The notes under the pieces are model-generated. The model saw nothing but the letters and a program-made list of their open reading frames with translations, had not been told where the DNA came from and ran no database searches. Below are positions 37,046 to 48,410 of a stretch of DNA of 64,000 bases, one piece after another (position 1 is the stretch's first letter; every line of letters starts with the position of its first letter). The translations under genes were made by a program, and so were the position numbers. Origin of the DNA: Ceratothoa steindachneri (taxonomy: Eukaryota > Arthropoda > Malacostraca > Isopoda > Cymothoidae); the NCBI GenBank assembly GCA_963969495.1, contig OZ018337.1:79842648-79906647 (forward strand). The letters run 5' to 3'.

Positions 37046-37479
37046 TTCACACAACAATTGTACATACACTGCATATCTACTCTAATACCAGCTTCCTTCA
37101 TTAATCATTATTGCAAAAGTGACAGCGGAAGCTGGATATTGAGATGAGCATGTCCAAGTAATGATTTCCTGTAAAAAAGTGTTTGGGGGTTTTGTATTTT
37201 TGTCAAATTGCCTTTTTGGTGGCTATGGGAAAAAAGAATATTAAAAATAGGGTAAAGTTAATAACCATGTTAAAATTTCACAATATGTACTTGCATCTCC
37301 GATCAATTATGTGATCTTGTCATAAATTTCTAAGATAATTTCTAATTTTTAGAATTATATTGTGTTGACTCATTTTAATAAAGGATTTTTTTCCAGCACA
37401 AAAAGATCCAAAAGATAAACCATGAAAATGTTTTTCTTAATTTACAATTATTTAGCTTAAGCTATAATGAAATAACCTG
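37046..37479. other. Leader region upstream of the USP-like ORF
   Basis: AT-rich sequence with in-frame stops just before the ATG at 37480 (TAA TGA twelve to seventeen bases upstream). A pyrimidine tract followed by CAG ends at about 37396 and could be a splice acceptor. No promoter could be identified. Confidence 0.4.
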
Positions 37480-40400
37480 ATGTGTGGTGTTATCCACACA
37501 ATTAACAATGATAGTAAATGTCTAGAGATAGCCCAAAAGTTAGAAAATATGCCTCCATCTATTACAGTTGGTGGAACAGAATCTTCTAAAACAACACCAG
37601 TCCATTCTGAGGTTTCACATCATATTTTGCCCTCCCAAGCAGCTGTCCCCAATAGAGATATTTCAACTACTAATTTATCAGTTGATGAAAATGATGATTT
37701 ACAAAAAGCTATTGAACTCAGTTTACAAGAGCAACCAGAGCAAACTCCCGTACCATTAGCTGGTCTTACAACAGAAGAACAAGATGTTTCCAAAGCTCTA
37801 GAAGTCAGTTTGCAAGATTCAAGTCCAAGCGCTACCATTGATATTGTAAATCCACAAAACCGAAAGAGAGAAAATGGTATTCCAGTTGGCTTAAAAAACA
37901 TTGGAAATTCTTGTTGGTTTAATGTTGTTATACAACCATTGTATTTTATTTCATTTTTTCGGGACTTGATAATTAATTACCCTAAGGATATACTTGAAAA
38001 AGAGAGTATCTCTAAATCATATGTAAAACAATATATCCCAGCCCTTCAGCATCTGTTTAGTCTTTTGATTGCCTCGGATAGAAAGTATTTGGATCCTACA
38101 GAATCGCTAAAATTATTTCAAGATCAAGAAATGAAGAAAAATACCCAACAAGATGTCTGTGAATTTATTCATAAACTATTAGAAAAATTAGAAGAGGAAT
38201 TTAATTTACTTAAAATTCAAAGCATTGAAAAAGAAACTGTAGGATCTGATATTTCAGAAGGTTCGTCTGGGTTTGAAAATCCAATTGTGAAATTATTTTA
38301 TGGGCAGTTTAAGAAAGAGATGTGTGAAAGTGTGACAGAAACAAAATTGGAAACCTTTGGTCAATATCCTTTGCATGTTAAGGAGTATAAAGATATTCAT
38401 GAAAGCATATTAGCTTCAATGATTGGTGAAATTTCAGAAGATAGTTGTAAATCTAGTGCTAAACCATCTAAGCAAGATTTATGGTTTAAAACACTACCCT
38501 CAGTTTTAATTTTCTCTTTGTCAAGGTTTGAGTACTCAAAAGAAAAGAAAAGAGCCGAGAAAGTCCACAATAAATTTGATTTTCCTGAGTATTTGTTTAT
38601 GGATAGGTATATGGAAGCTAACAAAGATATAGTGAAAGAAAAGCATGTTAAAATAAAAAAAATTAAGCAAGAATTGAAATATCTCTATGCTATTTTGGAG
38701 AAATATAAAAAATTTGGTAGTGGAGAAACAAAATATCCACTTGTGGATATACTAAAATATGCTTTGGAATTTGCTGGTAATGTTGTCAAATGTAATGAAT
38801 CCAACCCATCTGGACAATCACTTATGGATGTTGATGTGGCTGAGTTAATGGAATTTGATGTTGACATGGCTGACTCCAGAGAGATGGAGCGAGAGTTTTG
38901 TGAAGTGACAAATCAGTTTCCATCTTCAAATGAGAAAAAAATATCAAAATCTGTGGACTCTCCCAAGGTAGAGTTAGGAACCTCACAGGATAAATTTGTT
39001 CAGATATCTCCAAATAAGAAAATAAGATTGGTTTCTCCAGCTCCCCAAACTGTTTACTCTGGTGAACTTTCTGTTCTACAATCTTGTTTGCCAAGATGGC
39101 AAAAAGAGGTAGAATTTCAAGTAGATCTTTTAAAAAAATCAATTGAAAATTTGGAAGGGCAATTATCTGAAATGTTTGAGGAACCATCTTTCCATCATAT
39201 TCCATACAAATTGCATGCTGTTGTTGTTCATGAAGGGCAAGCTTCAGTTGGACATTATTGGGTGTATATTTTTGATAATTTTAAAAATGTATGGATGAAA
39301 TTTAATGATATTCAAGTCACAGAATCTAGCTGGAGTGAACTGCTACAGGATAGCATTGGTGGCCAGAATAATGCAAGCGCTTATTGCTTGATGTACATTG
39401 ATCAGAAAAGATATGATTTCTTGTTCACTAATCCAAATCCAGATGATTTATCCTCATATTTACCCATTAATTTGCAAGAGTTCGTCAAACAAGACAATTT
39501 ATCTTTTATGACTGAACTGGAAGAATGGAATGCTAAACAAGTGCATCAGTCATCTTGCACAAATAATGATATGGAGTCTAGAATGGTTTCAGTCACTGCT
39601 TCACACTCTTCAGATATGTTGTCAGTAAATGAAGAAGATATTATTTTCTTTTTTGATATTCAAACAATGCTCAGTCAAAAACTTATTAAAGTATTACAAA
39701 ATGAGGAGACAATTTTGCAGGAGAAAAATAAAGGCCAATGGCTTTTGTCTGTTGTCACAAATGAACTCATAAGATTGAAAGCTCTTGCTACACAAAAAAT
39801 ATATGATGGTTATTCTGAACCTTCACTATTGGATCTTACTATATATATAACAAGAAATAATGAAAAGGATGTACTGCTGCATTGGTATGCTTTTGAAATA
39901 GTGTGGTATATATCTCAAGACAAGAATACCAAAGCAATGTTGCTCATCCGTCAGGAAGCTTTCAAAATTTTACAGCAGCTTCAGGAGAAACATTCAGCCT
40001 CTTTTGGATCATCTTATCAAGGGTGGAAAAAACATTACCATAATTTTGTTTCATGCGCCTGGCATTTTATTTATGGTTACAGGAAATTAAAAATTAGCCA
40101 TTATGAGGTTGCTTTGATGCATATGATCTATGCCCTAAAATTGTACGAGGAAATAAAAGATAACCTTCCATCTGGAGATGCCAAGAACTTAGATTTCAGA
40201 GTCCTTAGCTACTGCCACAGAAAATGCTTACAAGTTGTTAATGATAAATTAGCTGATAAATTTTTGACAGTTGAGACAGAATCTGAAGCAAATGAAATTG
40301 TACAAGTTGTAGACACATTAGTTGTTCCAGGAATGTGGTTTTTAAATAATAGCAAAGATGGGGAAGACGAAGTAGCTGAAAACTATATTCGACATCGTTG

Positions 40401-40611
40401 GTGTCAGATACTCGATGTGCCAGTAAATAAATCTTCATTAATAAAAAAGATTATTGAACATATTACTTGTGTTGACTCTGTCTGCTTTAAGTTTCCCCTG
40501 AAAATGCCAAGCATACCTCCTGTGTTAAGTTTGTATAATGAATATAAGGATTCAGTTGCCTCCTTATTAGCTCTACCTGATAAAAATGATTCTCAAACCA
40601 GCAATTTGTGA
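37480..40611 (+). CDS. USP25/USP28-like ubiquitin carboxyl-terminal hydrolase, intronless
   Basis: This 1043-codon frame encodes a cysteine protease that removes ubiquitin from proteins. Two ubiquitin-interacting motifs lie at residues 72-85 (DDLQKAIELSLQE) and 99-113 (EEQDVSKALEVSLQD). The Cys box GLKNIGNSCWFN has catalytic Cys145 (Thr to Ser beside it). The QQD box is at about 222-230. The His box HAVVVHEGQASVGHYWVYIF has His592, and FNDIQVTESSW holds the third triad residue, Asn609. A lysine-rich inserted segment at about 385-560 and a long C-terminal helical domain (about 690-1043, with HRWCQILD) correspond to those of USP25 and USP28. Length is close to the vertebrate proteins (about 1050-1080). 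The N-terminal UBA-like region looks shortened. It has no introns or stops. It is either a processed copy under constraint, or a genuinely intron-poor gene with a large last exon. The ATG at 37480 is the first in frame after stops. Confidence 0.9.
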   Translation: MCGVIHTINNDSKCLEIAQKLENMPPSITVGGTESSKTTPVHSEVSHHILPSQAAVPNRDISTTNLSVDENDDLQKAIELSLQEQPEQTPVPLAGLTTEEQDVSKALEVSLQDSSPSATIDIVNPQNRKRENGIPVGLKNIGNSCWFNVVIQPLYFISFFRDLIINYPKDILEKESISKSYVKQYIPALQHLFSLLIASDRKYLDPTESLKLFQDQEMKKNTQQDVCEFIHKLLEKLEEEFNLLKIQSIEKETVGSDISEGSSGFENPIVKLFYGQFKKEMCESVTETKLETFGQYPLHVKEYKDIHESILASMIGEISEDSCKSSAKPSKQDLWFKTLPSVLIFSLSRFEYSKEKKRAEKVHNKFDFPEYLFMDRYMEANKDIVKEKHVKIKKIKQELKYLYAILEKYKKFGSGETKYPLVDILKYALEFAGNVVKCNESNPSGQSLMDVDVAELMEFDVDMADSREMEREFCEVTNQFPSSNEKKISKSVDSPKVELGTSQDKFVQISPNKKIRLVSPAPQTVYSGELSVLQSCLPRWQKEVEFQVDLLKKSIENLEGQLSEMFEEPSFHHIPYKLHAVVVHEGQASVGHYWVYIFDNFKNVWMKFNDIQVTESSWSELLQDSIGGQNNASAYCLMYIDQKRYDFLFTNPNPDDLSSYLPINLQEFVKQDNLSFMTELEEWNAKQVHQSSCTNNDMESRMVSVTASHSSDMLSVNEEDIIFFFDIQTMLSQKLIKVLQNEETILQEKNKGQWLLSVVTNELIRLKALATQKIYDGYSEPSLLDLTIYITRNNEKDVLLHWYAFEIVWYISQDKNTKAMLLIRQEAFKILQQLQEKHSASFGSSYQGWKKHYHNFVSCAWHFIYGYRKLKISHYEVALMHMIYALKLYEEIKDNLPSGDAKNLDFRVLSYCHRKCLQVVNDKLADKFLTVETESEANEIVQVVDTLVVPGMWFLNNSKDGEDEVAENYIRHRWCQILDVPVNKSSLIKKIIEHITCVDSVCFKFPLKMPSIPPVLSLYNEYKDSVASLLALPDKNDSQTSNL

Positions 40612-41270
40612 GATTAGCTATTTAAATTTCCTTAATAGAAATTAATATCAGAAATAGCATTCTATCTCAACAATTTTGGCCAGACCTTCATTTCTTGGGC
40701 CTTTCCTTCACTCCTTTCAGTCTCTGTTCATAGTCCTCATATAGAAAATTTATATGGGCAATAAGTTCATTCTATGTATATATTTTTTATTTAATGAAAT
40801 GCTTGAAGTTATAGTTTTATCAGATATATAAATATTTGAAAACATGATACTATCTAGGACAACTTTACCCATAAATTGAGACTATGGATGTATCTGTGAT
40901 ACCTGAAATAGATAAACGCCACGAATCCCATTGTTATTGGTAGATATTAGTCATCTTCTAATAAATTTTGAGCCCATTGCTATAGTTAACTTTTTAAAAT
41001 TGTTTTGCGTTGTTACTCCAATTTATCAAGATTAAATAGACATTCTCTCTCTGCGGATGGATCCTGATTATCAGAAAGGTTAGTTTAAATTTGTTCGGTC
41101 CTTTGATGGAGTTGTTATCTTGTTATTTTCATTCAATCATATACCTTGATATTATGTGGAATGGTTTTGTATCAAATGCACCAGATGCTACCAAAACCCA
41201 GGCAATATCAATTGCCTACTTATAGACTGCCTAAACCTCATACAAAATATCTCCTCTCTTTGGGTAGTCC
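40612..41270. other. 3' flank of the USP-like ORF; candidate poly(A) signal at 40960
   Basis: AT-rich non-coding DNA. An AATAAA hexamer is at 40960-40965, 349 bp after the stop codon. No genomic A-run was seen near it, so the usual mark of a retrotransposed mRNA is absent or lost. Confidence 0.4.
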
Positions 41271-41358
41271 CTTGTACTCGGGCCGTGTTTGTCTTGTACT
41301 CTGGCTGTGTTTGTCTTGTACTTGGGCCGCATTTGTCTTGTACTCGGGCCGCGTTTGT
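41271..41358. repeat. 22-bp tandem repeat, four copies
   Basis: The unit CTTGTACTCGGGCCGTGTTTGT-like starts at 41271, 41293, 41315 and 41337 at an exact 22-bp period, with a few substitutions (CTCTGGCT, CTTGGGCC). Confidence 0.88.
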
Positions 41359-41399
41359 GTACACATACTTTGGAAGAGGCTGTCCTCCTCCATTTTATT

Positions 41400-41640
41400 T
41401 GACTACACCCGGGTGAGGTCCCCCCCCTTCCCTATGGTTGACTGTGCTTCCTTCTTCTTCTTGCTTTCTTTGTTTTTTGTTTGTTTGTTTGACTTTGTTT
41501 TTGTATTTTAGTTATTTGGTCTTTTTGTTTTTTAATCTAGCCTAGAATTAAGATTTAATGTGATTACGGCGACTTTTGCCCTAAGAGGCAGTTGCAGATG
41601 GGCTCCTTAAAATTTTTTTTTTCTCTTAGGGCCCTGTAAA
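41400..41640 (+). repeat. LINE/SINE 3' tail with stem-loop, copy 1 (degenerate)
   Basis: A pyrimidine/T-rich stretch is followed by TTTAATCTAGCCTAGAATTA, then GGCGACTTTTGCCCTAAG, AGGCAGTTGC and a T/A run. It aligns with 43381-43485 and 58060-58158. The closing side of the stem has lost three bases (GTTGC for GTCGCC). Confidence 0.75.
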
Positions 41641-43360
41641 TTCACCCAGAGTGTGCGGTGGCCTTCCTAAAGGCCACCCACCTCTTACAAGAGAGGTAGG
41701 GGTACAACAAGTAAGTTTTGTACCCACCAAGCTTCCATCCTTATGGCCTCTCCCCTTTCTCCTTTTCCCACATTTCCCTTTATGACCATTTTAGTTCTTT
41801 ACTCTTTCGAATGTGAGTCTTTGAAATACACATCCTCCCAGCCCCCCTCCGGCCCCTCTTTGTTGGATAGCTCTTGCCCTCCTAGCTGGAGGAAAAGGGT
41901 GAGGACCAGTGAGGGTCTTATGTTGGTTTCTTTCCTGTCCAGTTTCGCACTCCTCTTTCTTCTTTAATTTGATCTATGTTTATAGACTGTTGTTTGGACC
42001 TCCCCACACCCTTCTGTAAACCTCCCCTCACCCTTCCTTAAACCTCCCCTGACTTTTTGAAACTTAATACGACTTTCCTTTGTAAGGAAGGAGAACTGCA
42101 ATGTACGCAGTGATGGGATGTGGTTAGTATCACAACCACTTCACTCACACTGTGAATCAAAATTCCCTCACTCAAGCTAAATTACACCAACCTTATGAAA
42201 CACTATCCCACTTTAATACTGTTCTTTTTAGGGGTGTTAGAGAGGCCTATTGGATGCAGTCACTCACTCGGCGCAGGTGAAGAGCGCTGTAGTGGGCCGA
42301 AGGCAACACTAACCCCACATTCCAACCTTATCCTAGAACTTATGAGCCTTGAGAACCCTGAGGAAGAATTGACATGATTTGATATACAGTCCTTTACTTT
42401 ACAAGAAAATTACAAATATAATTACAATTTAAATTTACAAGAAAATAAACACACAGGTGCGCACCCAAATAATTAACCTATTCAAAATTCATTTAGAAAA
42501 AAAAGTGTGCACACTACAAAACAATGTCAAAATTTCCCAATCAAAATAAAATACAAAAAAACTATGACCGGCCAAGAGAACAATTTGTACAACGATTTCC
42601 ACGCAACAAACAAAATTGCCAGAAAAACTGAGCAAAAAAGGGGGGGTACAGAGTTATCACTCGTCCGTGGAATGGGAAGGGGGGGGGTAGTAGGCCAAAA
42701 AAAAGGGGATATGCTTGTCAGTCAATGGAGGTGGGCAGTGCAGGTGGCAAGCGAGGTAGGAAATGCCCTCCGTTTCAGGGCTGGGCTGGGCTGGGCGGAG
42801 CACTCGCTTCGAGAACTCCTCTCGCATTCTCTAAAACTTCACTCTTAGAAGACACAGGATGTAATACTGGAAAAGAGCCAGAGAAATTTTGGTATAGCGT
42901 TTCTAAAGAAAAATCTGGTGATGAACTTTGCTATCCCTTGTCAAATTAATGTTGAGCCTATTAGCATTACCTCATTCTTTGGCCTGTTTGTTAAAATAAT
43001 TTTAGCAAAGAAACTATCTTACGCAAGTGTAATATCCAAATGCGCTGGACAAATTTTAGGAAACTCTTTACTGAATTTACAAAATTCTATATAAATATTT
43101 ATATTTATATACTGAAAATGGAAAACAATCGGTTAAAATTATTTGTATTAATAATATAAAAAATTGGAAGGCAAATAACAAAATTGTTTACCCACACACT
43201 CATCCAGGGGTAGGGAAAGATATATGAGAAGAGGGGTGGGAGAATGGCCCTACAGACACACACACACATACCACTCCCCCACAGCGCAACCCCATGCTCT
43301 CTGATTCACCAGGCCTTTTCCCGATGCCAGTGTGCGTTTCTTTCTTCTTGTTTTTTTGCG
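41641..43360. other. No gene recognised; contains a 9-bp-stem hairpin at 41657-41678
   Basis: The hairpin is GGTGGCCTT-CCTA-AAGGCCACC. The rest is C-rich (41740-42060) and G-rich (42640-42800) stretches and a short (CA)n near 43255. No domain was recognised on either strand. Confidence 0.45.
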
Positions 43361-43485
43361 GGGTGGGGGGGGGGGTTGCATGTCTTTGCTTTTTAATCTA
43401 CCCTAGTATTAGGCTGTAGAGATTGATTACAGCGACTTATGCCCTAGTAGGCAGTCGCCAGATGGGCTTCTTAAAAAAAAACCTT
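43361..43485 (+). repeat. LINE/SINE 3' tail with stem-loop, copy 2
   Basis: TTTAATCTACCCTAGTATTAGG leads to a stem-loop at 43431-43460: AGCGACT, then TATGCCCTAGTAGGC, then AGTCGCC. An A-run follows at about 43473-43481. The outer stem GCGACT/AGTCGC and inner TGCC/GGCA can pair. Confidence 0.8.
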
Positions 43486-43904
43486 CCTTAATCTTCACAC
43501 TAACCTGACTCGCTGAGAATCAAGATGAACTACCATCTCGAAGTGTCATCATCATTCCCCATTAAATTAAATTTAAATACCATTTTATTTTTTATTCTTT
43601 CATCACTTATGATCTTTTACAGTGTGTTGGAATATATTGGTTTGGGCCTAGTATTTATAGTTTCTATTTACACAGAAAAACCTAGTTGAATAAAACTGGC
43701 AAGGTAAGGGTCGAATATAATGGCCCAAATATAATTACTAATTTCACTTGTCCAAATACCAATATATAATTTATAAATCATTATATACACAAATATGAAG
43801 CTTCAAATGCAAATAAAATACATTTCATACCCTATTTGCAAATATGGTAACATTTCTTTCATCCTAGTTATAAATAAACCAGGTTTACTCCCCTGATACT
43901 CATG
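43486..43904. other. No gene; AT-rich
   Basis: Nothing recognised beyond AT-rich, stop-filled sequence. Confidence 0.5.
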
Positions 43905-44085
43905 CTCTTGCCAGCTGAGGGAATACAGCGTTGGTCTGCCAACATCGCTGTACCGGGTTCAATCCCGGCAAGAGCAGACACAGACATCAGCTCACTTAGA
44001 GATCTGGCTACCAATTGGTGGACTCGCTTTGCTCAGCCCTGTATTCGGGTGGGTAGATCTTATGCTTCTCATCACGCAATTTCCG
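43905..44085 (+). repeat. tRNA-like sequence, probable SINE head
   Basis: At about 43909-43979 a 70-nt segment can fold with a terminal stem GCTCTTG/CAAGAGC and a T-arm CCGGG-TTCAAT-CCCGG that contains the RNA polymerase III B-box core GGTTCAATCC. The T-loop is one base short and the anticodon arm is irregular (GTTGG-TCTG-CCAAC), so it is not a working tRNA. A tRNA-unrelated body follows to about 44085, where LINE 'E' sequence begins. Confidence 0.55.
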
Positions 44086-44470
44086 AGCCCAGCTTAGCCT
44101 CAAATCCTTCCTTCAAAACACTTGTTTCCTCACTTTTCATGCAACCTCTCCCACAACTTTCTCTGGTCAGCCTCTAATTTCACAGGGTAGATGCTGACCT
44201 TCTTCTCAGCTAACCATCCCTGATCGGCTCTGAGGGGGGAGGAGACAATGTTCCCTAACCCCTGAGCTCCAGTCCGGGATGGGAGCTTTTTAACAACCTG
44301 CTTCATCCCCACCCATACCATCCTCACATCCCTTTTCCTTTCCTCTTCACACTCTATCAATTTTACGCCGTGTCCAAGGTGGCTCTGCCAGGCCTGTAAG
44401 CACCTCTTGCAGTGCAGGCAACTGCGAGAGATGATGAGCTATTGTGTCCCGCAGAAAATTTATGGTCACC

Positions 44471-46697
44471 ATGTCCAATTATGATAAAAATCAAAATCTC
44501 CCCTTAATTCCCCCTGTATCATCAACGGAGCCGCCCTCAAGCAGCTCCACAGAAAAAATGGAGGTCCCTCCCTCCCCTGTGCTTGCACAGGGGACCCTCC
44601 ATATTTCTTTGACTGGAGAGGAGGCTTACTCCTCACTTACGGGTGGAGGGGACTCCCCCTCACCCCCTTCTCTGGAGGTGCTTTCGGGCACCTCCCTTCT
44701 TCCAGCGGCAGTCCCTCCTTTTCTTTCCAAGAGGACTGCCAAGAAAGCCTGCAGGCAGCCCATAGCTGACCGCTCCCTATTAAAGCGGCTCGGTAGGGCA
44801 AACCCCCTTAGGGGGAGAGGAAAGCCAGGCCCCTTCGGTCGCTTCCCTCAAAACACCTGCTGGCAAGAATATTAAATCTTGCCGGAGTCAAGGCCTGTGC
44901 CTCCCCACACACGACTAGAGACAATGATACCAACGAGACCTGCGATGTCCTGGAGGGGAATGGCCACCTGGAGGCCCTTCCTGAGATAGACATGGTCCTT
45001 GAGGCAACCCAGCATCAGACGGTAGGGCCTTCCATTGGGGGGAACCAGGCTCGGCGCCAAGCACCGAACCTGAATCCACCCCTATGCAAGGTCCTCCTCA
45101 AATGGCTGGGGTTTCCAAGGCAGTATAAGGAGGGGAGGGATCTCCTCCAACCGGTGCCCCTGCGACCACCAGGACCTTCTCCATTTCAGAGAAGGACCTG
45201 GCTGAGGTCGGTCCATCTGGCCTAGGGGCTCCTGCCGGCGGAGGTGAGAAGCTGGTTCATTTCCCGCCCTCCTCGCCTAAATAGAAGAATAAAAAGACTT
45301 GGGGCTCCTCTCCATCCACAGGAGCTGCGGGGATGGATGGGTCTGCTGCCACTTTGGTAGGCGACCAAGCCAAGATCCGCACATCCAGCCCCTCTGCCCC
45401 ACCGGGTCTGGAGCCCCTGACTAAGACGAAAAGTGCACAGGGCGGAGCCTCGATAACATCGGAGCCCCTCATTCAGAGGTTACCTGGCATTTTTGAGCCA
45501 GCTGGCTTCAAACGCTTCCTCGTTATTCGCTCCACTGATGGCAGCATGTTGGCCAAAGGCAACATGATCCATCAGAGGAGAGGATTAGCTAGTGCAATTG
45601 GTAGAGAGCCGAAGATGACCCATTTTCCGGATGGGAGCCTTCCTCGGAATGCGGCAAATCCCGCCAAGATGGCCAAGATAAGTGCTCTTCGGACAATTCA
45701 TGGCGCTCCGGTGAGTGTGTTGCCGCACTCTACCATGAACTTTGTGAAAGGAGTAGTTTATGCGAGGGAACTCATTGACTACTCCATTGAGGACATCACC
45801 TTAGAGCTGGCCGACCATGGGGCGGTCAAGGTCGAACGTGTGATGAGAAAACAGGGAGGGTCCTTGAGACCCACCCCTACACTCTTCATCACGTTCGACT
45901 GTGACAAGCTCTCTGAGTCGGTGCGTGCCAGTTGGTACCGCTACCGCATGAAGGCATTCGTGCCACTGCCGCGGCGGTGCTATTACTGTCACCGCTTCGG
46001 CCATACGAATCGTTCTTGTAGACGTGCAAAGTCGGGGTCACCCGAAGTCTGTGTAAATTTCTCCAAGGACGCACACGATAAGTCTAAATCGTGTGTGGCC
46101 AAGTGTGTCAATTGTGGAGAGCCGCACCCCGCTTCTTCGAAGCAATGTGGTGCATATCTCCTTGAGAAAGAAATCCTGGCCGTTCAGGCCCAGGATCGAC
46201 TTTCATTCCGCGAGGCTAAGGACTTGGTCCTGGCGCGCCCGGCTCTGCCTGAGACATCATATGCCTCAATAGTTAGAAAGCCACCCTCTGCTCCTGGCCC
46301 ATCCAGGCCAACGAGCACGGTTGTTTCCGCGCCCATTGGGAGCCCTTCTGCGGGCTCTACTCAATCCTGGCGCTCCCCTGGTAAAGCTGGCAGGAAAAAG
46401 GGTTCACACCCAGCCCCGGCTAAAACCAGGGCTACCCCCTCTTCCCCCAGCGTGACTGTTTCCCGTAAGGCGAAACGGCCACGCGCCTCCACCGAGTCGT
46501 TAGACTCACAGGAGGCAACACCCCTGAAGATGGTCGCTAGGCCATCTTCTGGGGTTCCTAACGCTGTCCCCCGAAAGGAGGACCAGCAAAGGAGCTTCGG
46601 CTCCTTCGACCACGCTCCGAGGTGGAGCGAGTGGCTCGGAGACGGTGGTTCATCGAAAAGAGGGCCCCCCGCCTCCGAAGCCCCAACGCCCGCCTAA
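44471..46697 (+). pseudogene. LINE 'E' copy 1 ORF1 with three zinc knuckles, broken
   Basis: It starts at 44471 (MSNYDKNQNLP), the position matching the ATG after GGTCACC in copy 4. A Ser/Pro-rich N-terminal region (STEKMEVPPSPVLAQGTL, LTGEEAYSS) ends in a frameshift near 44870. From 45333 a 454-codon frame continues: FEPAGFKRFLVIRSTDG (RRM-like gag fold), HSTMNFVKGVVYARELIDYS, ADHGAVKVERVMRKQGG, then the knuckles CYYCHRFGHTNRSC, CVNFSKDAHDKSKSC (second Cys changed to Phe) and CVNCGEPHPASSKQC. The tail is Pro/Ser/Lys-rich. Such proteins bind the LINE RNA. At least two frameshifts between 44870 and 45333 inactivate it. Confidence 0.85.
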
Positions 46698-46728
46698 GGT
46701 TTCGAGGCGGAGGGAGGAAAAGAATAGC

Positions 46729-48410
46729 ATGGCGAACCCAACCTCCCCCAATAAGTCCTCGAAGGCGACAGCGCTTTGTCCGGCCAACAGCGCCCGGGGA
46801 AGCGTACAGCCATTTCCGTGAGGGTCTTCTGTTCGAGGAGGGCCCCCGCGTCTCCACCGAGCTAGGCCTGGAGGGCATATTCCTTCAATGGAATTGCTGT
46901 GGACTCCGGGCCAACTGGGAGGAGCTGCGGAGGCTCGTCTCGTCCCTTTCCCCGTTAGCTATCTTTCTGTAGGAGACCATGCTAGGCGCGGGCCCCCTGC
47001 CCGCCCTCCTGTTGTATAAGGGTCTTGCAACCCCACCACCACAAGATGGCCGGGCTGGGAGATGCGCGGTTTACACCCGGCATAATGTCTCCGTTCTTCC
47101 TTTCTCTTTAGATACCTCCTTTCAGGCAGTGGCTGTGCAGCTGCACCTGGATAGGAGGTATACTATCATTTCTGCGTACATTCCACCGTCAGCTGACTTC
47201 GAAGCGGGGGACTTCCGCCGCGTCGTGGCACGGTTGCCGAGGCCCTTTCTCTTGCTTGGAGATCTGACCAGCAGTCATCCTCTCTGGGGAGATTATTCAA
47301 TAAATCCCAGGGGACAAGTCCTTGCCCATCTGATCGAAGAGCTTGAGAGGGGTGTCCTAAACGTGGATGAGTTTACGCATCACTGTCCGAGAACCGGTTC
47401 ATTTTCTTACCTTGACCTATGTTTGTGCTCTTCGGATGCACAGCCCGATTTTGATTGGGGGGGGGGGTCATGACCTCCATGGTAGTGATCACTTTCCCAT
47501 TCAAATATCATTTTCAGGTCAACTACCGCCTGAGATCCCACCTCGGTGGGGCTTGGCGTGGGCGCGGTGGCCTGCATTTCAGGAAATGACTGAATTTTCT
47601 ATCTCAGTCAAGGAGTTTAGGTCGGTAGATGAGGCAGTTGAGTTCTTCTCCGGCAACCTCATCGCCGCGGGCCTGACTACTATTCCTAGAACGTCTGGCC
47701 GTTTTGCACGCCGACCACTCCCATGGTGGTCGGCCGAGTGTGAGACGGCCCTCAAACAGAAGCGTTATGCCTACATGCGCTATAAGCACCGCCCGAACGA
47801 TTTCACTGTTGCTGAATTTCGTCGGGCTAGTGCTAGGTTCCGGTATATTTCGAAGCAGGTCCGCCGCTCTTCTTGGCGGGCATACGTGTCTTCACTTAAC
47901 GGGAAGACCCCTTTAGCAGAGGTGTGGAAGCGAGTCAAAAGGATTCGGGGCAAGTTCTCGCAGGACCTCCCTCCCGTTCTCCAGGAGAATGGGACCGCAA
48001 TCTCTGACCCCGCGTTCGTGGCGGAATCCTTCGCGACCGCTTTTTCCGCATTCTCTAGCCGGGATGCTGCTCCGCCAGCATTCAATGCACGTCGTGATGT
48101 CGCGGAAGGCCGCCGGCTGGACTTTACCTCCAGAGGCGGAGAACCCTTCAACGACAGGTTTACTGTGAGTGAGTTGTGCTCCGCTCTTGCTTCGTGCGCG
48201 GACATCGCCCATGGTCCGGACGATGTCCCGTACGCCATGCTTCGTCAAGACTCAGTACGTTTGATTAGGGATATCTACTCTATTGTCCTGCCTCTCTGGC
48301 TGCTCATTTGGGGGCTGCGGTCTTTGGGGAAGCGCCGGCTACTGAGCAGCTTCTGGGCCTTGTGCGTTGCTGTACACACCATCATTAATGCACCCAGGGG
48401 GGGGGCATGA
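46729..48410 (+). pseudogene. LINE 'E' copy 1 ORF2: endonuclease, linker, deleted RT
   Basis: After a proposed start at 46729 and a frame break, the endonuclease reads IFLQWNCCGLRANWEELRRL, then a TAG at 46970-46972 where LINEs usually have Gln (LQET), CAVYTRHNVSV, IISAYIPPSADF, LLLGDLTSSHPLWG, and, after a frameshift in a G-run near 47460, HGSDHFPI. The linker has RRPLPWWSAECETALKQKR, RRSSWRAYVSSLNGKTPLAE and GPDDVPYAMLRQ at the start of RT (about 48205-48245). The next codons to 48410 (YSIVLPLWLL, LSSFWALCV) look like the region after the thumb, so about 1 kb of RT appears to be deleted. Dead copy. Confidence 0.8.

Larger units (their letters stand above)
44090..48410 (+). mobile_element. 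I-clade-like LINE 'E', copy 1, internally deleted
   Basis: It has a 5' UTR (44090-44470) alignable with 59560-59940 and 61320-61794, ORF1 (44471-46697), and ORF2 with endonuclease and linker (46729-48247). A short C-terminal-like piece runs to 48410; the RT core between is missing. RNase H sequence in copy 2 places the family with the I group rather than jockey. Confidence 0.82.

Noticed and set aside
38822..39205. Minus-strand 127-codon frame within the USP-like gene
   Set aside because: Antisense shadow of the USP25/28-like coding sequence without a recognisable family.
43909..43979. Functional tRNA gene
   Set aside because: The T-loop is one base short and the anticodon arm has a four-base loop, so it is at best a tRNA-derived SINE head.
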